Numbered from the stretch's first letter, positions 10,485 to 21,870 are shown. The stretch: 64,000 nucleotides of DNA from Mesostigma viride (GCA_009746045.1 RPFO01001739.1:1-64000); one strand, 5' to 3'. Translations and numbers: made by a program. The notes: generated by a model from the sequence alone, not told the origin.

Positions 10485-12650
10485 CTGGTTGTGGGATACA
10501 CGTTCCTGGTTGTGGGATGTGTTCCTTGTTGTGGGATACTTGTTCCTGGTTGTGGGATGCACGTTCCTGGTTGTGGGATACTTGTTCCTCGTTGTGGGAT
10601 GTGTTCCTGGTTGTGGGATACACGTTCCTGGTTGTGGGATGCACGTTCCTTGTTGTGGGATACTTGTTCCTCGTTGTGGGAAACACGTTCCTGGTTGTAG
10701 GATACACGTTCCTGGTTGTGGGAAACACGTTCCTGGTTGTGGGAAACACGTTCCTGGTTGTAGGAAACACGTTCCTGGTTGTGGGAAACACGTTCCTGGT
10801 TGTGGGAAACACGTTCCTGGTTGTGGGATACTTGTTCCTCGTTGTGGGAAACACGTTCCTGGTTGTGGGAAACACGTTCCTGGTTGTGGGAAACACGTTC
10901 CTGGTTGTGGGATACACGTTCCTGGTTGTGGGATACTTGTTCCTGGTTGTGGGATACACGTTCCTGGTTGTAGGATACACGTTCCTGGTTGTGGGAAACA
11001 CGTTCCTGGTTGTGGGAAACACGTTCCTGGTTGTAGGATACACGTTCCTGGTTGTGGGAAACACGTTCCTTGTTGTGGGAAACACGTTCCTGGTTGTGGG
11101 AAACACGTTCCTGGTTGTGGGAAACACGTTCCTGGTTGTAGGATACTTCTTCCTGGTTGTGGGAAACACGTTCCTGGTTGTGGGAAACACGTTCCTGGTT
11201 GTAGGATACACGTTCCTGGTTGTGGGATAGTCGTTCCTGGTTGTGGGATAGTCGTTCCTGGTTGTGGGAAACACGTTCCTGGTGGTGGGAAACACGTTCC
11301 TGGTTGTGGGAAACACGTTCCTGGTTGTGGGAAACACGTTCCTGGTTGTGGGAAACACGTTCCTGGTTGTAGGATACACGTTCCTGGTTGTGGGAAACAC
11401 GTTCCTGGTTGTGGGAAACACGTTCCTGGTTGTAGGATACTTGTTCCTGGTTGTGGGAAACACGTTCCTGGTTGTGGGAAACACGTTCCTGGTTGTAGGA
11501 AACACGTTCCTGGTTGTGGGAAACACGTTCGTGGTTGTGGGAAACACGTTCCTGGTTGTGGGATACACGTTCCTGGTTGTGGGATACTTGTTCCTGGTTG
11601 TGGGAAACACGTTCCTGGTTGTAGGATACTTGTTCCTGGTTGTGGGAAACACGTTCCTGGTTGTGGGAAACACGTTCCTGGTTGTGGGAAACACGTTCCT
11701 GGTTGTAGGATACACGTTCCTGGTTGTGGGAAACACGTTCCTGGTTGTGGGAAACACGTTCCTGGTTGTAGGATACTTGTTCCTGGTTGTGGGAAACACG
11801 TTCCTGGTTGTGGGAAACACGTTCCTGGTTGTAGGAAACACGTTCCTGGTTGTGGGAAACACGTTCGTGGTTGTGGGAAACACGTTCCTGGTTGTGGGAT
11901 ACACGTTCCTGGTTGTGGGAAACACGTTCCTGGTTGTGGGAAACACGTTCCTGGTTGTGGGAAACACGTTCCTGGTTGTGGGATACACGTTCCTGGTTGT
12001 GGGATACACGTTCCTGGTTGTGGGAAACACGTTCCTGGTTGTGGGAAACACGTTCCTGGTTGTGGGATACTTGTTCCTCGTTGTGGGAAACACGTTCCTG
12101 GTTGTGGGAAACACGTTCCTGGTTGTGGGAAACACGTTCCTGGTTGTGGGAAACACGTTCCTGGTTGTGGGAAACACGTTCCTGGTTGTGGGAAACACGT
12201 TCCTGGTTGTGGGATACACGTTCCTGGTTGTGGGATACACGTTCCTGGTTGTGGGAAACACGTTCCTGGTTGTAGGATACTTGTTCTTGGTTGTGGGAAA
12301 CACGTTCCTGGTTGTGGGAAACACGTTCCTGGTTGTGGGATACTTGTTCCTGGTTGTGGGAAACACGTTCCTGGTTGTGGGAAACACGTTCCTGGTTGTA
12401 GGATACACGTTCCTGGTTGTGGGAAACACGTTCCTGGTTGTGGGAAACACGTTCCTGGTTGTGGGAAACACGTTCCTGGTTGTGGGAAACACGTTCCTGG
12501 TTGTGGGATACACGTTCCTGGTTGTGGGAAACACGTTCCTGGTTGTGGGAAACACGTTCCTGGTTGTGGGAAACACGTTCCTGGTTGTGGGAAACACGTT
12601 CCTGGTTGTGGGAAACACGTTCCTGGTTGTAGGATAGTCGAGCCTAGTTG
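10485..12650 (+). repeat. 21-bp minisatellite, about 100 copies
   Basis: Unit core GGAAACACGTTCCTGGTTG, 21 bp, with three common variants at the fourth to tenth positions (AAACACG, ATACACG, ATACTTG). Variants recur in ordered runs, e.g. the block at about 11430-11590 is repeated at about 11770-11900, showing higher-order duplication. ORFs of over 700 codons on both strands are a by-product of a stop-free unit divisible by three. Confidence 0.95.
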
Positions 12651-12675
12651 TGGGATGTGTTCCTGGTCCAAATAT

Positions 12676-12935
12676 AAAGGGGCACGGGAATTAGCGATAG
12701 CATAGGGGGCTCGGGAATAACGTTAGCAGAGGGGCACGGGCACTAACGTTAGTGAAGGGGCACGGGCACTAACGTTAGCAGAGGGGGCTGGGCACTAACG
12801 TTAGTAAAGGGGCACGGGCACTAACGTTAGCAGAGGGGGCTGGGCACTATCGTTAGTAAAGGGGCACGGGCACTAACGATAGCAGAGGGGGCTGGGCACT
12901 AACGTTAGTAAAGGGGCACGGGCACTAACGTAAAG
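12676..12935 (+). repeat. 26-bp palindrome-bearing minisatellite, left arm
   Basis: About 10 copies of a unit containing CACTAACGTTAG, with the palindrome CTAACGTTAG, alternating with AGGGGCACGGG and AGGGGGCTGGG spacers. The array in the other arm (18481-19232) has about three times as many copies. Confidence 0.9.
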
Positions 12936-13126
12936 TCTTTACCACAAGGGTTTGCTCACATGACGCTCGGGATCGCTTGGGACCTATTTATGGTAACGTG
13001 AGATAGGCCAGCTTTGAGAAAGCGAGGTAGTAAATCTATAACTTGGGGGAGAGGCCGGGTTTTGAGGAATCTACTACTGCATTAAACTAATTTACATAAA
13101 AACCTTTGAAATAAATGTCTTTTTGT

Positions 13127-14663
13127 GAATGCATGCAGACCGTGACGTCATGGTGGGAGGTCAAAGCTCCTCTCTTGGTGTTCGGGAAGATGCCCGGACC
13201 TGCATTGAGGACTTGACAGGTGAATCGTGATGTATGTTTTATACACATGAATAACAACCTAACAATGTTGTTGATTTGTTCGCATTTGATTGTAGTATCA
13301 TTTAAGTTTTTGTAAGTTGTTCTCTACCTGAACTACATGCCGGATTGCTTTTTTGTACATGGCCATATATTTTTGCTCACAGGAAATCACACACAAATTG
13401 TCCAATACACATGACCATGCACCCACACATGATGTCGATCGGTTCTCGGTTTGGTAGTCTCGGTAAGGTATACTTTTTTTTGTTAATTTACATATGTCAA
13501 GAATGGCACACACATACGCTTAGCAGAATGCGGGTTTATTACCAGGGGCGTGTTTGGCATGTTCCCAAGTCCGATAATATCTTCTTGTCTTCCTTTGTAT
13601 GCATGCAGGCCCTGACCTAGAGGTAGAAGGAGCAGGTATACCGGGAAGACACCGCCACACCTGACGTGGGACGAACGAGCGCGACCTGTGCGACATCCTC
13701 CTGTGGCTCAAGTGCTGAAGAAGAGTTGCTCGCGGTTGTGTTAACCCATTCCCGATACCGATACAGATGTCCAGCACTAAAGGGCCTCAATGGAGCTTTT
13801 ATTGAGAAAAACGTGGCAACTTGCACAGCGATGGAGTGTAGGGTAGAGGGTTGTAGACCCGCCCTGCGCACGCCTGTGAGGGTGCTCCGGTATGTAGTGT
13901 GCATCCTTTGTGTGTGTTATCATTAGTTGGCCTACTCACTACCAAGTGGGAGTGTAATTGTTCGTGGTGGGAGTCCTGCCTTGGATGCCGTCCGCCCCGG
14001 CAAGCCCTCCTCCAGGCAGTCAGGGGAACCACCATTGGGGGGAGGTGGCTCAATTGATGGAGGTGGTAAGCCCCTGCACCGATTGGCTAGTCGGTCGAAT
14101 CCCACCAGATGACGTAACTCTCACTGCGTAATGGGAAGCTAATTGGTGGTGGCATAGTCATGGGATGCGTAGGTCTACTTCATGATTACCCGCTATCTTA
14201 CTTTGTTTTTATCGTGGTCCTCTCTACTGCTGCAAGGGGCTCCCTACCTGTTGGGGGCGGGGGGGCGGGTTATCTTTGTTAGTTACGCCGTCTCTCAGTG
14301 GCGTTGCGTCCGTTCGATATGGACTTGCCTACAGAGGGTGGTACTGACGTGTTGATCGGGAGTTCCGGTTGAGCCTGTGATACATTATTTTTCAATTTGC
14401 GTTTCAATTTGCGGTGGTTGATGAAGCATGACTATATGGTTGTCTCCTTGATATGCTGTATAGTTTTCGGAAGACACCGACGCACGGCTGACACGCATGG
14501 TTGACACACTCCTGTTTTCTCCCCACGGGCCCCGCGGCCCGTTGCTAGCCAGGGTAGAAGTCCGCAGGTGGAGGTTATTGGTCCTGAGGATAGCCGCTAC
14601 ACTACCGCCTCGTCTGCCATTACAGTAGAGGACAGCTCGGATGAGGATTACATCCCCATCTAG
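13127..14663 (+). pseudogene. Exon-like remnants of an unidentified gene
   Basis: Several acceptor-like signals of the kind used by the large gene (TGCATGCAG ending at about 13139 and 13609; TTTGCTCACAG near 13381) are followed by short open stretches and donor-like GTGAATC or GTAAGG. A final piece at 14568-14663 follows TCCGCAG and reads 31 codons, ending VEDSSDEDYIPI before TAG (14661-14663). No continuous frame links the pieces and no domain is recognised. It may be a gene fragment captured by the surrounding transposon, or chance. Confidence 0.25.
14039..14112 (+). other. tRNA-like or SINE-head sequence with A- and B-box
   Basis: TGGCTCAATTGATGG (14046-14060) fits a Pol III A-box and GGTCGAATCCC (14093-14103) a B-box with one T missing, at tRNA-like spacing. 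I could not fold a convincing acceptor stem, so this is more likely a tRNA-derived remnant than a functional tRNA gene. Confidence 0.3.
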
Positions 14664-14689
14664 TGCTTAACGGTTGGGGGATGATGCAG

Positions 14690-14812
14690 ACGATATTTGT
14701 TTAAACTTTTGTGTAATTATTTTTCTAATGAGATTAGCATAGTACTCCGTGGCATGCCTTTGCGCATGACACGCAAGTACTTACTTACTTACTTACTTAC
14801 TTATGGTTGACA
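14690..14812 (+). mobile_element. Non-LTR element 3' end with (ACTT)n tail
   Basis: Sequence GTAATTATTTTTCTAATGAG through ACGCAAGTACTTACTTACTT. An inverted, diverged copy is at 28187-28275, sharing the block from the ACTT tail to GAGATTAGCATAGTACT. The shared 3' block ending in a short simple repeat suggests the 3' end of a LINE or SINE family different from the TTAA-tailed ones. Confidence 0.5.
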
Positions 14813-15311
14813 CTATACGTACCAACTTGATTATTTGGGTGGTTATGCCCTTTCATACGGCTTCGATCACGATGCATGGATTTACATTTCCCTTCCTTAT
14901 TTAAGTGAATGACATGGGGAGACATGCTGTAGGACTTGGCGCACTTTGCCTGAGCAAGGTGTGACAATTAATTCACCGCTATAAATGTGAATGGACCAAG
15001 TTCGTCGAAACGGGGAAATAACGTTACTTGATACTAGATTTAGGGAGGTCCTGTGTTCGTAACTTGCTGGTAGCTACTGTGGTTTCTCATTTTCGGTGTT
15101 GTCCGTGGAATCTCATATTTGGGCAGCTAGCCCCATTCACGTTGAGCGCTTACTGACAACAATACAAGATTTAGACGCGTAGGGGGGCAAGAATCAATTG
15201 TGCGTCGGCACGGTAGCTTGCATCATTCACGATTTTGTGCGTTTTAGTCGAAGGGCATCTACTTAGTTCGGCAGAGCAACGGGGGTTGTTTAGTTAGTAG
15301 TTAGTTAGTAC
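14813..15311. other. No feature seen
   Basis: About 500 bp of mixed-composition sequence. It ends in TTAGTTAGTAGTTAGTTAGT, which leads into the AATT tail of the minus-strand LINE. No open frame of note. Confidence 0.4.
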
Positions 15312-15764
15312 TTAATTAATTAATTAATTAATTATCAACATCACTCCGTTGGGAGTGGATGTAGCACATAGCCCTGAGAAGGGGCATATGGCTTTTAATA
15401 CATTCTAGGCTACTTCATGCAAGGGTGGGAATGTAAGCTACCCCTGCTCTAGGTGCACCAGGGCACCCGCACCCTCATGGTCTATCACGCTATGCCCGGG
15501 TAAGGGGGGCCGGAGCATGCCTGTGAGGGGGAAGATCATCATGGCTATACAAAAACTAGAGCGTGGCATCTCAGCAGAGAGCAGCTCTCTGCATGGGCAC
15601 AGCATTACTAAATAAAACTAGGCATCGTCTGGAGTGTGGCTCATCATAGGCACACATGTACATGATTAAATAAAGCGCGTGGCTTAGCTGGAATAGGGCC
15701 TCTAGGAGGCGTACATGTACATGGCCACGGTCTATCTATTCTACACTACTACTGCTGTATTCCC
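15312..15764 (-). mobile_element. LINE 3' UTR and (AATT)n tail, minus strand
   Basis: Reading the minus strand, the UTR of the ORF1 copy that ends at 15765 runs to a terminal TAATTAATTAATTAATT (15314-15334). Next to the tail is the CTCCGTTGGGAGTG dyad that recurs beside other tails (17480, 26703, 28330, 28695, 57930). No ORF2 lies between ORF1 and this UTR. Confidence 0.6.
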
Positions 15765-17203
15765 CTAAGCTGGGGCGTCTGGAGTCGCTGGGGCCGCGGG
15801 GGTCGCCTGCCAGGGCTTGTGGCCGACGTAGATGGCCGCCCCCTTCCAGTACACCGGCTGCCCCGCCTTGGTCTGCCGGAGCTGGAGGTAGGTCGGCCAT
15901 AGCTCCCGTCGCCGTTGTTGCTGCGCCAGGGTCAAGTCGTCATCAAGGGTGAAGAGAGTCTTCTCGAGCCGCTTGCGGCGTCTGAGAAAAGAAATCTTGT
16001 CCGCCGGGGTCTTAAAGGTGAGAAGGAGCGGGGGCGGCCCTGCCTTACCCCGCGCGCGGGGAAGGCGGTGGGCGGCCAGCTCGATCTCACCAGTAAGGCC
16101 CATGCGATCAAGGATTTCTCTCTCAAAAGCACGCGCAAGCTTCTCGGAATTCTCACCTTCCTCCATCTTGAGATTCTTGACAATGACGTTGAGGCTGCGC
16201 TTGGCGAGCTCGGCCTCCTCGCGGAGGTCAAGCGTCTGCCGTTGAAGCTGGGCTGCGACGGCGGAGGTGGTGGAGGTGGTGTGTTGCTTAAGCATGTCCG
16301 CCCAGGTGGTGATGGGAGGAGCATCGCCGGCCAGGCCAGCCGGGGCTGGCTTGGCGGCAATGTCCTTCACCGCCTGGGCGGTGAGGCCTGCGGTGTTCTG
16401 CAGAACCTCGATAGCGATGGCGTTGTCCTTAAGACGCTGGTCGATGTCGCGGAGCTGGGCGGTGATGGAGTCGGAGGGGGGGGGGGGGTGGAGGCGAGGA
16501 GGGTGGCGGTGGCGGTGGCGGTGGCGGTGGGGATTTTGGGGAGCTCAGCAGCCATCTTACGACCCAAAACTTCCATGTCGCAAGCAAGGGGCGTCACATG
16601 CTGTGAGAGGAGGCGGAGGAGGGCGAATTCGGTCAAGGGGCCGGACGGGTTGCCAGACGTCCGCGGAACAGCGTTGAAGGATGGAAAAGAGGGCGGCAAG
16701 CTGAAGGCGCGGTCGCGACCAGCCAGACAGGTCAGCTGAGCGGAGCTGAAACTGGCCGTCAGACTGGCTGCGGAAGCATTTGTGGCGTTGGAGGCGTTGG
16801 CACAGGTCAAGAAGGGAGGCATACGACCCATAAAACAGGAGCTCCAGCATCCGGATGTGTGGCCTGTCGAAATAGCCAGGTCTGCGGACGTCGAAGCCTC
16901 GAAGGTGGAAAATAACTCATCGACGTCAAAGTCGGTCTCAGACCAGCTAGGTTCGGTGGGGCGGCTGCGTTTGGGCTCGGGCGAGGCTGAAGGCGAGGCA
17001 GGAAGCCCGGGAGGGTGCTGGACGACCACCAGTGCGCGACTAGTGTCACCACTGCCTTCCGGCCCTGATGGCGAAGCTGCAGCCGGAGCTGCAGACGTAT
17101 TTTCATTGCCTAACGCATTCGCCAGGCTGCGTTGCGTTGTTGTGCGTTTGCTCGTCATAATAGCAGTTCGCGTAATAGCTGCAGGCGGGTCACAATACTG
17201 CAT
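15765..17203 (-). pseudogene. LINE ORF1-like protein, copy 2 (one homopolymer frameshift)
   Basis: About 480 codons on the minus strand. The Ser/Ala/Pro-rich N-terminal part (from ATG at 17203) runs to a 13-C run (plus-strand G 16476-16488). The frame then changes, and the C-terminal part reads DSITAQLRDIDQRLKDNAIA (coiled coil), LNVIVKNLKMEEGENSEKL, PLLLTFKTPADKISFLRRR and LDDDLTLAQQQRRRELWP. This is the order known for L1-clade ORF1 proteins: coiled coil, RRM-like domain, C-terminal domain, binding element RNA in the RNP. Insertion or loss of one base in the C run would restore a single frame. A competing open frame at 16557-16850 makes the N-terminal third uncertain. Confidence 0.7.
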
Positions 17204-17445
17204 TACAGCTGTAACCGTTTATAGTAGCAGATGCGCCTAGAAAAGATGCATCGGTTGCAAGTGATCTGACGGAATTTGGGGCTCAGACGCGAAAGTTCTG
17301 AGCTCCGCCGTCAGCCATGGCTACCTCGTGGCTCGTGGCTCCGGGCATGCACACATGTACATACAGTTAGTACTTACTTAGTTAAAATAGTTAGTCAGTT
17401 AGTTAGCTAGTGAGCTAGTTAGAACTTGATAGGTAGGTCAGGTAG

Positions 17446-17880
17446 GTAGGTAATTAATTAATTAATTAATTAGACTCGTGCTCCCGTTGGGGAGTCACGG
17501 AGCCCGAACTGCCTTTCATCCCTTTGTTTGCACAACAGGAAGGAAGGTCAGAGACCCCCTTTCTCCTTCATGCTAGAGGCATGCCACAGCTGCGTGACTC
17601 CCAAACGGGAGCACGAGTCTAATTAATTAATTAATTAATTAATTAATTAATTAATTAATTAATTAATTAATTAATTAATTAATTAATTAATTAATTAATT
17701 AATTAATTAATTAATTAATTAATGCCACAGCTGCAATCGGACACGCTAAACGATCCTGCAAGATCTGTGGGTGCAATGAGACCCATGTGAGCTTATCATA
17801 ACAAGGAGCGTGGGCAAGTAATGTGAGCATAGCCAAGACGTAGCATCATTGGATGTACAAGGAAATATTTAATAGCTCTA
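17446..17880. mobile_element. Two LINE 3' ends in inverted orientation
   Basis: 17450-17515 reads (AATT)n, then GACTCGTGCTCCCGTTGGGG and AGTCACG. 17598-17640 carries the reverse complement, CGTGACTCCC...GGGAGCACGAGTC followed by AATT repeats. The spacer matches the LINE 3' UTR at 26720-26815. The second tail is a pure (AATT)n run of about 100 bp (17622-17722). 17723-17870 matches 26812-26945, so at least three 3' ends of one family meet here. Confidence 0.65.
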
Positions 17881-17934
17881 TCTTGATGTGCGTGTAGGAA
17901 TAACTGCATGGAGGAATAACGGCGAACATGTGAA

Positions 17935-18095
17935 GGAACAAGTATCCCACAACCAGGAACGTGCATCCCACAAGCAGGAACGAGTATCCCACAAGCAGGA
18001 ACGTGTTTCCCACCACCAGGAACAAGTATCCCACAACCAGGAACGACTATCCCACAACTAGGAACGTGTATCCCACAACCAGGAACAAGTATCCT
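17935..18095 (-). repeat. Short 21-bp minisatellite block
   Basis: About seven copies of the CACAACCAGGAACGTGTATC unit, including CACAAGCAGG and CACCACCAGG variants. It is separated from the main right-arm array by the 65-75 bp repeat. Confidence 0.85.
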
Positions 18096-18478
18096 CTGCC
18101 GGCAGTGCCACCCCATGCAAGACCCCACAAGCCGTCCTTGCATAAAGGGGACATGCAGTCATCACAAGGAGTGGTAACTGCCGGCAGTGCCACCCCATGC
18201 AAGAACACACAAGCCGGGGACATGCAGTCATCACAAGGAGTGGTGACTGCCGGCAGTGCCACGCCATGCAAGACCCCACAAGCCGTCCTTGCGTCAAGGG
18301 GACATGCAGTCATCACAAGGAGTGGTAACTGCCGGCAGTGCCACCCCATGCAAGAACACACAAGCCGGGGACATGCAGTCATCACAAGGAGTGGTAACTG
18401 CCGGCAGTGCTACCCCATGCCAGAACCCACAAGCCATCCATGCAATCATCACAGGGAGTGGTAACTGCCGGCAGTGCG
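18096..18478 (+). repeat. 65-75 bp tandem repeat, about 5-6 copies
   Basis: Units contain CTGCCGGCAGTGCCACCCCA and CATGCAGTCATCACAAGGAG. Long (with GCCGTCCTTGC) and short (with ACACAAGCCGGGG) versions alternate, indicating amplification as a dimer. Confidence 0.9.
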
Positions 18479-18479
18479 T

Positions 18480-20930
18480 GGCCCTAACGTTAATTCCCAC
18501 AACCCCTCTGCTAACGTTAGTGCCCAGCCCCCTCTGCTAACGTTAGTGCCCCCCCCTCCTTTGCTAACATTAGTTCCCACACCCCTCTGCTAACGTTAGT
18601 GCCCGTGCCCCTTTACTAACGTTAGTGCCCATCCCCCTCTGCTAACGTTAGTGCCCGTGCCCCTCTACTAACGTTAGTGCCCAGCCCCCTCTGCTAACGT
18701 TAGTGCCCCCCCTCCTTTGCTAACATTAGTTCCCACACCCCTCTGCTAACGTAAGTGCCCTCCCCCCCCTGATATCGTTAATGCCCACCCCCCTTCACTA
18801 ACTTTATTCCCACACCCCCTCTGTTAACGTTAGTGCCCGCGCCCCTTTACTAACGTTAGTGCTCGTGCCCCTCTGCTAACGTTAGTGCCTGTGCCCCTTT
18901 ACTAACGTTAGTGCCCAGCCCCCTCTGCTAACGTTAGTGCCCGTGCCCCTTTACTAACGTTAGTGCCCGTGCCCCTCTGCTAACGTTAGTGCCCGTGCCC
19001 CTTTACTAACGTTAGTGCCCAGCCCCCTCTGCTAACGTTAGTGCCCGTGCCCCTTTACTAACGATAGTGCCCAGCCCCCTCTGCTAACGTTAGTGCCCGT
19101 GCCCCTTTACTAACGTTAGTGCCCAGCCCCCTCTGCTAACGTTAGTGCCCGTGCCCCTTCACTAACGTTAGTGCCCGTGCCCCTCTGCTAACGTTATTCC
19201 CGAGCCCCCTCTGCTATCGCTAATTCCCGTGCCCCTTTATATTTGGACCAGGAACACATCCCACAACTAGGCTCGACTATCCCACAACTAGGAACGTGCA
19301 TCCCACAACCAGGAACGTGTATCCTACAACCAGGAACGTGTATCCCACAACCAGGAACGTGTATCCCACAACCAGGAACGTGTTTCCCACAACCAGGAAC
19401 GTGTATCCCACAACCAGGAACGTGTTTCCCACAACCAGGAACGTGTATCCCACAACCAGGAACGTGTTTCCCACAACCAGGAACGTGTATCCCACAACCA
19501 GGAACGTGTTTCCGACAACCAGGTCCGTGTTTCCCACAACCAGGAACGTGTATCCCACAACCAGGAACACATCCCACAACCAGGAACAAGTATCCTACAA
19601 CCAGGAACGTGTTTCCCACAACCAGGAACGTGTTTCCCACAACCAGGAACGTGTACCTACAACCAGGAACGTGTTTCCCACAACCAGGAACGTGTATCCC
19701 ACAACCAGGAACGTGTTTCCCACAACCAGGAACGTGTTTCCCACAACCAGGAACGTGTATCCCACAACCAGGAACGTGTTTCCCACAACCAGGAACGTGT
19801 ATCCTACAACCAGGAACGTGTTTCCCACAACCAGGAACAAGTATCCTACAACCAGGAACGTGTTTCCCACAACCAGGAACGTGTATCCTACAACTAGGAA
19901 CGTGTTTCCCACCACCAGGAACAAGTATCCCACAACCAGGAACGTGTTTCCCACAACCAGCAACACAAGGAACGTGCATCCCACAACCAGGAACACATCC
20001 CACAACCAGGAACAAGTATCCTACAACCAGGAACACATCCCACAACCAGGAACGTGCATCCCACAACCAGGAACGTGCATCCCACAACCAGGAACAAGTA
20101 TCCCACAACAAGGAACACATCCCACAACCAGGAACGTGTATCCCACAACCAGTCGCGCAGTCGGTCTGAATGACTGGCATTATAACGAGCGTCATATTCG
20201 TCTCCGGCTTGGCAGTGCCGTCATCCTGCATACAAAAAGAACATTGGAGCCAGCACTTTCCCGCGGGTTGTAGCCGATATTCCTCCATGCAGCGATATTC
20301 ACCAATGCGCTATCAATAAACAAGTCGACACCATCCGGTATGTAAAAAAAGCACGCTGCTGGCCACGACGGTCACGGCGATGATGAACGACAATAACAAG
20401 AACGCCTAATAGCAGGCGTCATACAAACTAGAACAGACTGGAACAACTACTTACCCGGTCGTCTGTGATCTTGACGCAGAGCCTGGTTTACAAGGAAGCG
20501 AGGGAAACCGGCCACTATGAGCACCCCTACTTAACCCACATAATGAAGGTTAGGAATCCTCCCCATCATGCTAACCGTAGACTCGGTGAAACGCCCCATG
20601 CTACAAATACGATAGCCCAGCAACGACTACTTGCGGCCATCACCTTGTCCAGTTCTGGCTGGCTGTGCGGCGGTAATTTTACCAAGTTTAAAAATGTTAC
20701 GTCGCACCAGTCTGTGCTTTTTTACGTAGTACCAGTGTAGTGTAGAAATCTGCCAAAAGAGCAAACGCCCAAAGCCAACTTCCAAGACGCCCAAAGCCAA
20801 ATTCCAAGACGCCCAAAGCCCAAAGGCGGGCGAGTCTGGCGCGGCGCCGGCCATTGGGCCCCGGAATAAGAAATACCCGTCGGTAACCTACGGGACCAAG
20901 TACCGGGATCGTAAATTACCAACTCGTAGA
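18480..20930 (-). repeat. Right arm of large inverted repeat
   Basis: Mirror image of 9731-12940: 26-bp palindrome minisatellite (18481-19232, about 28 copies), 21-bp minisatellite (19250-20155, about 43 copies), then about 780 bp of unique sequence. The outer edge retains only two or three of the CACTA subterminal units (20908-20960) and no CACTA terminus, so this arm is truncated relative to the left one. The loop between arms is about 5.5 kb. Confidence 0.88.
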
Positions 20931-20960
20931 TTACTACCTCGTAGGTTACGACGTCGTATG

Positions 20961-21600
20961 CTTCTCGCGTACACTACCGGTACTACAATCATGTCGCTAT
21001 GTCGTTCTGAATTGCAGTACGCATGTCACTTATCAGAATTTCACTTTGATTTCACTTAAAATTTCGGTCAACCTAACCCCTAACACCCATTTACCCGGGG
21101 GAAAAAAAATGAATGGCATTTGCAGCAAGGCTCATGCAAGACGAGTTCCTATTTCATAAAAAATTTCATTATTAAATGCAGGATTACATGTCATGCACAA
21201 AAATCCAACGCCTTCACAGAAAATAGCATATCAAGTCTTCTGACGACAATATCAAGTCAATATCAAATTCGTGGCTTCTCTTCGTGGCTTGAAATACTGT
21301 TTCCATGCGGTGCGCAGGACAGCTCCGGGGATGTCGGCACCGCACAGAAGCTCCATCCGGGAGCAAGTGCGCCGGGGGAAGATGTTGTACATCCAGAGCT
21401 CGATATGTGCGGGAAGCCGTCGTGTTGGAAACCGAGGTGTCTGCACATAATTCCGCGCGCAGGCAGCTTGTGCCTTTACGGGGGAAGACCTGCGACACAA
21501 AAACCGTGTCCGGACAATGCAATACGGAGAAATGGCAACGGCAGATGGAGTCGGCTAAGGCCGCTTGTAAGGAAAGTGATTTTTAATGCACGAATAAATG
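20961..21600. other. No feature seen
   Basis: Unique sequence following the right arm. Short frames at 21120-21605 and 21214-21522 overlap on opposite strands and resemble nothing known. Confidence 0.35.
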
Positions 21601-21644
21601 TATAATGCATGCTACATCGCCATCGCTTGGGCGGTGAAAAGACA

Positions 21645-21870
21645 AGGACCAACCACATGCCCCCACCTACCCTTCGTGCATCCCGCCCTTGACGAGGCAC
21701 AACCATGTGCCCCCACGTACCCTTTGTGCGTCCCTCCCTTGACAAGAAACAAGCACGTGCACCTATCTAACCTTTGTGCATCCCTTCCTTGGCAAGGAAC
21801 AAGCACACCCACCCACCTACTCCACATGCATCCCTCCCTTGACAAGGAACAAGCACGATCACCCAGCTAC
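21645..21870 (+). repeat. About 60-bp tandem repeat, 4 copies
   Basis: Units built on CATCCCTCCCTTGACAAGGA followed by ACAAGCACG and CCCACCTACC, diverged by 10-25 percent by eye. Confidence 0.75.

Larger units (their letters stand above)
9731..12940 (+). repeat. Left arm of large inverted repeat
   Basis: About 750 bp of unique sequence (9731-10484) followed by a 21-bp minisatellite and a 26-bp minisatellite. The reverse complement of the same three blocks in mirrored order is at 18480-20930. The unique part is nearly identical in both arms; for example a 91-codon minus-strand frame at 9897-10172 recurs at 20465-20740 with one visible residue change. The arrays differ greatly in copy number between arms. 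The 91-codon frame has no recognisable domain, and its conservation is explained by the recent duplication. Confidence 0.88.

Noticed and set aside
10464-12705. ORFs of 457-738 codons on both strands
   Set aside because: By-products of the 21-bp minisatellite, open in opposite strands at once and mirrored at 19194-20288.
13298-14112. Several 61-95-codon ORFs on both strands
   Set aside because: Short, overlapping and without motifs; at most remnants of exons.
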